From Azohydromonas lata NBRC 102462 (lineage in GTDB: Bacteria > Pseudomonadota > Gammaproteobacteria > Burkholderiales > Burkholderiaceae_C), in the NCBI GenBank assembly GCA_945878385.1, contig CAMCTE010000060.1, forward strand, positions 1 through 12,270: DNA of 12,270 nucleotides. Direction: 5' to 3'. Under the pieces are notes generated by a model, which saw only the letters and a list, made by a program, of their open reading frames with translations, did no database searches and had not been told where the DNA came from. A program made the translations under genes and the position numbers. Positions 6,953 through 12,270 of the stretch are shown one piece after another (the first letter of the stretch is position 1; each line of letters starts with the position of its first letter).

Positions 6953-6960
6953 CACCGCAC

Positions 6961-7662
6961 ATGATCAACAAACTGGTCCCCACCCTGGAGCAGGCCGTGG
7001 CCGACGTACCCGATGGCGCCACCGTCATGATCGGCGGCTTCGGCACGGCGGGCTTGCCCAATGAATTGACCGAAGCCTTGATCGAACAGGGCGCGCGCGA
7101 ACTGGTCATCGTCAACAACAACGCCGGAAATGGCGAGACGGGGCTGGCCGCCCTGATCAAGGCGCGCCGGGTGCGCAAGATCATCTGCAGCTTTCCGCGC
7201 CAGGTGGACAGCCACCACTTCGACGCGCAATACCGCTCGGGCGAACTGGAATTGGAGTTGGTGCCGCAGGGCAACCTGGCCGAGCGCATCCGCGCCGCAG
7301 GGGCTGGCATCGGCGCCTTCTTCACGCCCACAGGCTACGGCACGCCGCTGGCCAAAGGCAAGGAAACACGGGTGATCGATGGCAAAGCCTATGTGCTGGA
7401 GTACCCGATCCACGCCGACTACGCCTTCATCAAGGCCGAGCGCGGGGACCGCTGGGGCAACCTCACCTACCGCAAAACCGCGCGCAACTTCGGGCCCGTC
7501 ATGGCCATGGCCGCACGGGTGACGGTGGCCACGGTGCACGAAGTGGTGGAACTGGGCACGCTGGACCCGGAAGCCGTGGTCACGCCGGGTTTGTTCGTGC
7601 AGCGCGTGGTGCGCATCGACCGCCAGGCCACGCAGGCCGGTGGCCTCAAGGAGCGGGCATGA
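6961..7662 (+). CDS. pcaI: 3-oxoadipate CoA-transferase subunit A
   Basis: The alpha subunit (233 residues) of the enzyme that moves CoA from succinyl-CoA to 3-oxoadipate in the beta-ketoadipate pathway for aromatic breakdown. Family signatures are intact: GGFGTAG at residues 25-31, the NNNAGNGETGLA region at 52-63, and VPQGNLAERIRAAGAGIGAF followed by FTPTG at 101-125. Length is typical for family-I CoA-transferase alpha chains. The closely related acetoacetate/succinyl-CoA transferases (ScoA, AtoD) cannot be excluded from sequence alone, but the PcaF-type thiolase downstream favours 3-oxoadipate. The ATG at 6961 gives the usual MINKL start; no Shine-Dalgarno precedes it, unlike pcaJ and pcaF. 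Its stop overlaps the pcaJ start (ATGA). Confidence 0.93.
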   Translation: MINKLVPTLEQAVADVPDGATVMIGGFGTAGLPNELTEALIEQGARELVIVNNNAGNGETGLAALIKARRVRKIICSFPRQVDSHHFDAQYRSGELELELVPQGNLAERIRAAGAGIGAFFTPTGYGTPLAKGKETRVIDGKAYVLEYPIHADYAFIKAERGDRWGNLTYRKTARNFGPVMAMAARVTVATVHEVVELGTLDPEAVVTPGLFVQRVVRIDRQATQAGGLKERA

Positions 7663-8327
7663 GTACAGACCAGCATCACACTGGCGCCTTGCCGCGCTGG
7701 AGCCGAGAGCAGATGGCCGCGCGCGTGGCGCAGGACATCCCTGACGGGGCCGTCGTGAACCTGGGCATCGGCCTGCCCACCCTGGTGTCCAACCACATTC
7801 CCGCCGACCGCGAAGTGATTCTGCAAAGCGAGAACGGTGTGATCGGCATGGGGCCCGCACCGGCTGCGGGCGAAGAAGACTACGACCTGATCAATGCCGG
7901 CAAGCAGCCGGTGACGCTGCTGCCCGGGGGCTGCTATTTCCATCATGCCGACAGTTTCGCCATGATGCGAGGCGGGCACCTGGATGTGTGTGTGCTCGGG
8001 GCCTTCCAGGTGGCCGCCAACGGCGACCTGGCCAACTGGCACACCGGTGCCCCGGATGCGATTCCAGCAGTGGGTGGCGCCATGGACCTGGCCATCGGCG
8101 CCAAGCGCACCTTCGTGATGATGGAGCACTGCACCAAGGCCGGGAAAAGCAAGCTGGTGGCGCACTGCAGCTACCCGCTGACGGGGCAGCAATGCGTGAG
8201 CCGCGTGTACACCGACCTGGCGGTGATTGAACTGAGGGACGGACGCGGGCTTGTGGTCGACAAGGTGGATGGCCTGACGCTGGCGCAACTGCAGGCGGTG
8301 ACGGACATTGAACTGGTCGAGAGCTGA
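7659..8327 (+). CDS. pcaJ: 3-oxoadipate CoA-transferase subunit B
   Basis: The beta subunit (222 residues), carrying the catalytic glutamate. SENG at residues 57-60 contains the nucleophile E58, which forms the glutamyl-CoA thioester; GIGLPT at 36-41 and the GGCYFHHADSFAMMRGGH region at about 91-108 are also family hallmarks. It functions as a heteromer with PcaI in the cytoplasm. The start codon overlaps the pcaI stop in an ATGA junction, and AAGGAG (7648-7653) lies five bases upstream, so the start is well supported and translation of the two subunits is probably coupled. The first 13 residues (with HH at 6-7) are a variable tail. pcaF follows after 48 bases. Confidence 0.95.
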   Translation: MSTDQHHTGALPRWSREQMAARVAQDIPDGAVVNLGIGLPTLVSNHIPADREVILQSENGVIGMGPAPAAGEEDYDLINAGKQPVTLLPGGCYFHHADSFAMMRGGHLDVCVLGAFQVAANGDLANWHTGAPDAIPAVGGAMDLAIGAKRTFVMMEHCTKAGKSKLVAHCSYPLTGQQCVSRVYTDLAVIELRDGRGLVVDKVDGLTLAQLQAVTDIELVES

Positions 8328-8375
8328 ACCGCTTTCGGGCCGCACACAGACATTTCAACAAACGAGGAGAACCCC

Positions 8376-9578
8376 ATGACCCAAGCCTTCATCTGCGACG
8401 CGATCCGCACGCCCTTTGGCCGCTACGGCGGCGCACTGTCGTCGGTGCGCACCGATGACCTGGGTGCCATTCCCCTGAAGGCCCTGATGGCGCGCAACCC
8501 GAAGGTGGACTGGGCGGCGGTGACGGATGTGATCTACGGCTGCGCCAACCAGGCCGGCGAAGACAACCGCAATGTGGCGCGTATGGCCGCGCTGCTGGCG
8601 GGCCTGCCGATTGAAGTGCCGGGCTCCACCGTCAACCGCCTGTGCGGCTCGGGCCTGGACGCGCTGGGCACAGCCGCACGCGCCATCCGCGCCGGCGAGG
8701 CCGGTCTGATGATTGCCGGTGGGGTGGAAAGCATGAGCCGCGCGCCCTTCGTGATGCCCAAGGCCGAGAGCGCCTTCTCACGCGCCAACGCGGTGTACGA
8801 CACCACCATCGGCTGGCGCTTCATCAACAAACTGATGAAGGAGCGCTACGGCGTGGATTCCATGCCCGAGACGGCCGAGAACGTGGCGGCGGACTTCAGG
8901 ATTGAACGCGAAGCGCAGGACCGCATGGCACTGGCCAGTCAGCTCAAGGCGGTGGCCGCGCAGAAGTCGGGCTTCTTCGATGCCGAAATCACGCCGGTGA
9001 CGATTCCGCAGAAGAAGGGCGACGCCACGGTGGTCAGCAAGGACGAGCACCCGCGTGAAACCTCCCTGGAGGCTTTGGCCAAACTCAAGGGCGTGGTACG
9101 GCCAGATGGGTCGGTGACCGCAGGCAATGCCTCTGGCGTGAACGATGGCTCTTGCGCGCTGTTGCTGGCCAGCGAAGCGGCCGCTGCACGCCATGGCCTG
9201 ACGCCGCGCGCCCGTGTGGTGGGCATGGCCACGGCCGGCGTGGCCCCACGCATCATGGGCATTGGGCCGGCACCGGCCACACGCAAGGTGCTGGAGCTGA
9301 CCGGCCTGTCGCTGGCGCAAATGGATGTGATCGAGCTCAACGAGGCCTTCGCCGCCCAGGGCTTGGCCGTGCTGCGCGACCTGGGCCTGGCCGACGACGA
9401 TGCCCGCGTGAACCCCAATGGTGGGGCCATCGCCCTGGGCCACCCACTGGGGGCCAGCGGTGCGCGGCTGGCCACCACGGCGGTGAACCAGTTGCACCGC
9501 ACAGGTGGCCGCTATGCCCTGTGCACCATGTGCATTGGCGTGGGCCAGGGCATTGCGGTGGTGCTGGAGCGCGTGTAG
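8376..9578 (+). CDS. pcaF: 3-oxoadipyl-CoA thiolase
   Basis: A 400-residue thiolase that cleaves 3-oxoadipyl-CoA with CoA to succinyl-CoA and acetyl-CoA, the last step of the beta-ketoadipate pathway. The acyl-accepting cysteine is C90 in NRLCGSGLDA; the base residues are H356 in GGAIALGHPLGASGAR and C386 in CTMCIGVGQG. The N-terminus (AFICDAIRTPFGRYGGALSS) and exact 400-residue length are typical of PcaF and its phenylacetate-pathway equivalent PaaJ rather than of short-chain AtoB-type thiolases. A good Shine-Dalgarno, GAGGAG (8364-8369), precedes the ATG. Placement after pcaIJ makes 3-oxoadipate the likely route; upper-pathway genes (protocatechuate or catechol cleavage) are not in the window. 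Confidence 0.96.
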   Translation: MTQAFICDAIRTPFGRYGGALSSVRTDDLGAIPLKALMARNPKVDWAAVTDVIYGCANQAGEDNRNVARMAALLAGLPIEVPGSTVNRLCGSGLDALGTAARAIRAGEAGLMIAGGVESMSRAPFVMPKAESAFSRANAVYDTTIGWRFINKLMKERYGVDSMPETAENVAADFRIEREAQDRMALASQLKAVAAQKSGFFDAEITPVTIPQKKGDATVVSKDEHPRETSLEALAKLKGVVRPDGSVTAGNASGVNDGSCALLLASEAAAARHGLTPRARVVGMATAGVAPRIMGIGPAPATRKVLELTGLSLAQMDVIELNEAFAAQGLAVLRDLGLADDDARVNPNGGAIALGHPLGASGARLATTAVNQLHRTGGRYALCTMCIGVGQGIAVVLERV

Positions 9579-9614
9579 GCCCCAGCACGGCGCAGCGTTC
9601 GCAGCGTCTTCGCC

Positions 9615-10586
9615 TTAGGCGATGGCCTCGAACGCATAGCCCTTGCCATTGGGCACCATGCGGCCAAAGGCCGGGAAGGGGAAGTGGAAGCCACCCACCA
9701 CCCCGCCCTGCTGCACCAGGCGCGCGAACATGTCACGCCGGGTTTGGCGCGCGGCTTCGGCGTCCATGTCGAACACCACCGCCCAATCCGGGTTGCGTGC
9801 GAACAGCGAGGGGACGTTGGTGAGGTCACCGATGTAGGTGAAGCTGTTGCGGCCGCTGCCCACCTGGAACAAGGTGTGGCCTGGGGTGTGGCCATAGGCC
9901 GCGATCGAGGAGATGCCCGGGACCGGATCGCTGCCCGGCACAAACTGCTGCAGCATCGCAGCAGGCATCTGCGCGAAGGTGCGGCGCACATTCTCGAAGG
10001 CGCCCTTCATACCGGCCGCAGCCGCATTCATCTTGGCGTCGTCCATCCAGAAGGCGTATTCCGGGGCCGGCACATGCACGCGGGCCTTGGTGAAGGGGAA
10101 GGCCCCGGCGCGGTTGCGCAGGCCGTTGATGTGGTCGCCGTGGAAGTGGGTGATGATGACATCGTCGATGTCGCCGGCCTGAATGCCGGCGGCCTGCAGG
10201 TTGGCCATCAACTTGCCCGTGGTGGGGCCACCGAATTCGCCAAGGCCCGTGTCCATCAGGATGCGGCGGCCGCCCACCACGGCCACGAAGGGCGTGAAAG
10301 GAATGTCCACAAAGTCGGTGGACAGACCTTGGGACGACAGCAGCGCCTTGACTTCGGCCAGCGGCGCGTTGCGCACAAATTCTTCGCCCAGAGGCCGGCG
10401 TGCAATGCCGTCGATCACGGCGATGATTTCCGCGTCACCCACGCGGGTGCGGCGAAAGCCCGGTGCGGGCAGCACGGGCGTGCCGAAGTTGGGGGCGTTC
10501 TGGGCCCAGGCGGGTACCCAGCTGCCTGCGACATGCAGCAAGGGGGCGGCGGCGGCCGCGGTGATGAAGTGGCGTCGATTGAGCAT
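9615..10586 (-). CDS. Tat-exported metallo-beta-lactamase-fold hydrolase
   Basis: A 323-residue MBL-fold protein. The N-terminus NRRHFITAAAAAP with a following hydrophobic stretch and AWAQ looks like a twin-arginine signal, cleaved near residue 29, so the folded metalloenzyme is probably periplasmic. The metal ligands are complete: HFHGDH at 147-152 (H147, H149, D151, H152), H237 in GHTPGHT, D254 in YIGDL and H301 in GFHFPFP. The general plan resembles the methyl-parathion-hydrolase/lactonase group of MBL proteins, but the substrate is unknown and I give no symbol. GGAGG lies six bases before the ATG, confirming the start. It converges with pcaF (36-base gap, no clear terminator) and diverges from the bicarbonate transporter gene. 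Confidence 0.93.
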   Translation of the reverse strand: MLNRRHFITAAAAAPLLHVAGSWVPAWAQNAPNFGTPVLPAPGFRRTRVGDAEIIAVIDGIARRPLGEEFVRNAPLAEVKALLSSQGLSTDFVDIPFTPFVAVVGGRRILMDTGLGEFGGPTTGKLMANLQAAGIQAGDIDDVIITHFHGDHINGLRNRAGAFPFTKARVHVPAPEYAFWMDDAKMNAAAAGMKGAFENVRRTFAQMPAAMLQQFVPGSDPVPGISSIAAYGHTPGHTLFQVGSGRNSFTYIGDLTNVPSLFARNPDWAVVFDMDAEAARQTRRDMFARLVQQGGVVGGFHFPFPAFGRMVPNGKGYAFEAIA

Positions 10587-10694
10587 GGTGTCCTCCGTGA
10601 GGAATCAATGATGACGCGGATCAAGAGGCCATGCGCAGTTGTGTGGCTTCGGTGCGGGTTTCCAGGGTGTTGAAGCGAAAGTCAAAACATAGAT

Positions 10695-10731
10695 AAAAGT
10701 CGATATATTAAAAGAGAAATATCGATTTTTT
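10695..10731. promoter_or_regulatory. AT-rich spacer with TCGATAT/ATATCGA inverted repeat (candidate operator)
   Basis: TCGATAT (10700-10706) and ATATCGA (10719-10725) are a perfect 7-base inverted repeat with a 12-base spacer. As RNA, the stem extends through a G-U pair and four A-U pairs (AAAAG 10695-10699 with the T-run from 10726). The surrounding 10681-10737 is by far the most AT-rich part of the window. It lies between the divergent hydrolase and transporter genes, which suggests shared promoters and a dimeric regulator's site. A possible -10 for the transporter is TATTTA (10732-10737), with a poor -35; TTGAAG (10670-10675) plus TAAAAG (10694-10699) is an alternative. Confidence 0.5.
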
Positions 10732-10761
10732 TATTTATGCCGAGTCTTCTAGCATCTGCCC

Positions 10762-11796
10762 ATGCAAACCCTGCTCGATCCCGCCATTCTGTTCTTCGTC
10801 TTCGGTGCGGCCGCCGGCCTGATGCGGTCCAACCTGGAAATTCCCCCACCCATTGCCCGCTTCCTGTCGCTGTACCTGTTGATGGCCCTGGGCCTGAAAG
10901 GCGGTTTCGCCTTGGCTGAATCGGGCTTCACACGGGAAGTGGTGGTGAGCCTGGCCTGCGCGGTGTTGCTGGCCATGGTCATTCCCGCCATCGGCTATGT
11001 GTTCCTGCGCCGCTGGCTTTCGGGTTTTGATGCCGCCGCGGTGGCGGCCACCTATGGGTCGGTCAGCGCGGTCACCTTCATCACCGCGGTGCAGGTGTTG
11101 GACGGTCGGGGCCTGGCCCATGGAGGGCACATGGCCGCGGCCATGGCCTTGATGGAATCACCGGCCATCATCATGGCGGTGCTGCTGGCCAACATGCTCC
11201 GACGCCAGCAAGCCGGGGCACTGCTGGTGCAAGGTGGTGGCACCGCGGCACTGGCTGGCGTGACGGGCCTGGCCAGCGCCGGGGCTGGGCCGGTGCCGCC
11301 CCTGCCCATCGGCAAGGTGCTGCATGAATCCTTCACCGACGGAGCGCAGTTGCTGCTGCTGGGTGCGATGGCCGTGGGCCTGGCCACGGGGGATGCAGGC
11401 GAAGCCGCGATGAAACCCTTCTCGGGCGACCTGTTCAAGGGGATGCTGGCCTTCTTCCTGTTGGACATGGGCCTGCTGACCGCGCGGCACCTGCACACGC
11501 TCAAGGGGATGCCGCGTCTGTTGCTGGCCTGGGGCCTGCTGGCGCCGCTGGCGCATGCGGGACTGGCCCTGGGGCTGGCTGCGGCCACAGGCATGGGCGT
11601 GGGCAATGCCGCGCTGCTGATGGTGCTGGCCGCCAGCGCTTCCTACATTGCCGTGCCGGCGGTGCTGCGGCACGCGGTACCCGAGGCGCAACCGGCCCTG
11701 TATTTCGGCCTGAGCCTGGGCGTGACCTTCCCCTTCAACATCCTGTTGGGGATTCCGCTGTACATCTCGGTGGCGCAGTGGGCGCTGGGCGCGTGA
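10762..11796 (+). CDS. sbtA: Sodium-dependent bicarbonate transporter, SbtA family
   Basis: A 344-residue inner-membrane protein of the SbtA-like family (Sbt_1, former DUF897), whose cyanobacterial members import bicarbonate with sodium. The protein is almost wholly hydrophobic, with roughly ten membrane segments in two halves separated by a hydrophilic/flexible stretch at about 146-190. Family-like signatures are ATYGSVSAVTF at 96-106, and ASASYIAVPAVLRHAVPEA followed by SLGVTFPFNILLGIPLY at about 291-334. Transport of bicarbonate is inferred from the family; other anions are possible. The ATG at 10762 lacks a Shine-Dalgarno but starts the first hydrophobic segment sensibly. There is no sbtB-like PII gene and no carbonic anhydrase gene beside it in the window. 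Confidence 0.88.
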   Translation: MQTLLDPAILFFVFGAAAGLMRSNLEIPPPIARFLSLYLLMALGLKGGFALAESGFTREVVVSLACAVLLAMVIPAIGYVFLRRWLSGFDAAAVAATYGSVSAVTFITAVQVLDGRGLAHGGHMAAAMALMESPAIIMAVLLANMLRRQQAGALLVQGGGTAALAGVTGLASAGAGPVPPLPIGKVLHESFTDGAQLLLLGAMAVGLATGDAGEAAMKPFSGDLFKGMLAFFLLDMGLLTARHLHTLKGMPRLLLAWGLLAPLAHAGLALGLAAATGMGVGNAALLMVLAASASYIAVPAVLRHAVPEAQPALYFGLSLGVTFPFNILLGIPLYISVAQWALGA

Positions 11797-11801
11797 GCTG
11801 A

Positions 11802-11818
11802 GCCGGGGTGGGCCCGGC
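11802..11818. terminator. GC-rich hairpin between convergent sbtA and murU-like genes
   Basis: GCCGGG (11802-11807) and CCCGGC (11813-11818) form a perfect six-pair stem around GTGGG, in the 33-base gap between two convergent stop codons. It could act bidirectionally, but no T-run follows on either strand, so it is not a classic intrinsic terminator. Confidence 0.4.
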
Positions 11819-11829
11819 CTTGGATGGGT

Positions 11830-12270
11830 TCACGCCTGCAGGGCCTGCCATTGCGCAGGCGTGCCCACATTTTCCCAGGGGCCCTGCCAGCGCTGCCCGG
11901 CCAGACTGCCGGCGTCGGCCGCGCGGTGCAGGAAGGGCCCGAGCGCAGCACGATTGCCCGCGTTCAGCCCCTCCACCAATGCCGGGCGCATCAGCGCGAA
12001 GTTCGCATAGGTCATGGGCTGCGCCAACGGCGGCTGAGGCGCGTCAGAAGCGGGCAGGCGGTGCAGGCGCCCGGCGTCGTCCAACAGGAAGTCGCCCCGG
12101 GTGTGGAAGGGGGGGTTGGGCACCATCCACAACAGCCCCAAGTCCTGGCTTTGCGCGACGGCCCGTGCCTGCGCTGCGCTGAAGCTGAAGCCCGGCGCGT
12201 GACTGTCGCCCGAAACCACCCAGACGGGACTGTGGCCGTCGGGCGCCAAAGCGTCCAGTGCGGTGGCGAT
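11830..12270 (-). CDS. murU: Nucleotidyltransferase, MurU-like, C-terminal part (cut by right edge)
   Basis: The last 146 codons of a gene entering from the right edge; its N-terminus, with the nucleotide-binding loop, is not visible. The fragment starts within an ALDAL..VWVVSGDS segment, where the Asp of GD is a metal-binding position in sugar-nucleotide transferases. It continues with PNPPFHTRGDFLLDDAGRL, TYANFALMRPALVEGL and ends GPWENVGTPAQWQALQA. This order matches the C-terminal half of the MurU type (N-acetylmuramate-1-phosphate uridylyltransferase, cell-wall recycling), especially the W-x-x-VGTP ending. HAPGF directly after GD is unlike the acidic residues often found there. General NTP transferases such as mannose-1-phosphate guanylyltransferases share the pattern, so the symbol is tentative. 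The partner kinase gene AmgK is not visible. Confidence 0.68.
   Translation of the reverse strand: MATALDALAPDGHSPVWVVSGDSHAPGFSFSAAQARAVAQSQDLGLLWMVPNPPFHTRGDFLLDDAGRLHRLPASDAPQPPLAQPMTYANFALMRPALVEGLNAGNRAALGPFLHRAADAGSLAGQRWQGPWENVGTPAQWQALQA

Noticed and set aside
6952..8345. Two overlapping minus-strand open frames antisense to pcaI and pcaJ
   Set aside because: His/Gln/Arg-rich shadows; pcaIJ family signatures on the plus strand are unambiguous.
9579..9614. Possible terminator between pcaF and the MBL gene
   Set aside because: Only a short direct GCAGCGT repeat is visible; there is no convincing stem or T-run.
9684..10673. 329-codon plus-strand open frame antisense to the MBL hydrolase
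   Set aside because: Gly/His/Arg-rich shadow of a gene whose metal ligands and ribosome binding site are clear on the minus strand.
1..12270. Mobile element, phage, CRISPR or defence island
   Set aside because: No transposase, integrase, terminal inverted repeats, spaced repeats or known defence domains were seen, and codon use is uniform across the window.

Overview
The window looks like an ordinary chromosomal stretch from a GC-rich betaproteobacterium. Order Burkholderiales, and probably family Comamonadaceae, is my inference from protein similarity as I remember it (PhoH/YbeY, RuvAB, the DUF1840 protein, PcaIJF) and from the strong G/C third-position bias. No tRNA, rRNA, CRISPR array, insertion sequence or phage gene was seen. 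All genes look intact except the two cut by the window edges.

Layout from left to right. (1) On the minus strand, phoH is followed by the first 39 codons of ybeY, the usual pairing of a PhoH-family ATPase with the rRNA-maturation endonuclease. (2) Divergent from these on the plus strand is a two-component system: a membrane histidine kinase with a signal peptide, an extracytoplasmic domain and seven membrane segments, then a NarL/FixJ-type response regulator. (3) The Holliday-junction genes ruvA and ruvB follow closely in the same direction. (4) On the minus strand a DUF1840 protein and a histidine-phosphatase (phosphoglycerate-mutase-like) protein form a two-gene unit with a 2-base gap. (5) On the plus strand pcaI-pcaJ-pcaF form a compact operon for the last two steps of the beta-ketoadipate pathway: 3-oxoadipate is activated to 3-oxoadipyl-CoA and cleaved to succinyl-CoA and acetyl-CoA. 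A good sigma-70-type promoter and a dense set of repeated half-sites lie in front of it. (6) A Tat-exported metallo-beta-lactamase-fold hydrolase (minus) and an SbtA-type bicarbonate transporter (plus) diverge from a shared AT-rich spacer containing a 7-base perfect inverted repeat. (7) A nucleotidyltransferase resembling MurU (minus) runs off the right edge.

The genes are mostly housekeeping (RNA maturation, recombination, probable cell-wall recycling), with one aromatic-degradation operon and one sensory system of unknown signal. I see no convincing sign of a wholly new multi-gene system. The items most worth a second look are the control regions of pcaI and sbtA, the kinase's unassigned sensor domain with its repeat-encoded signal peptide, and sbtA without an adjacent sbtB.
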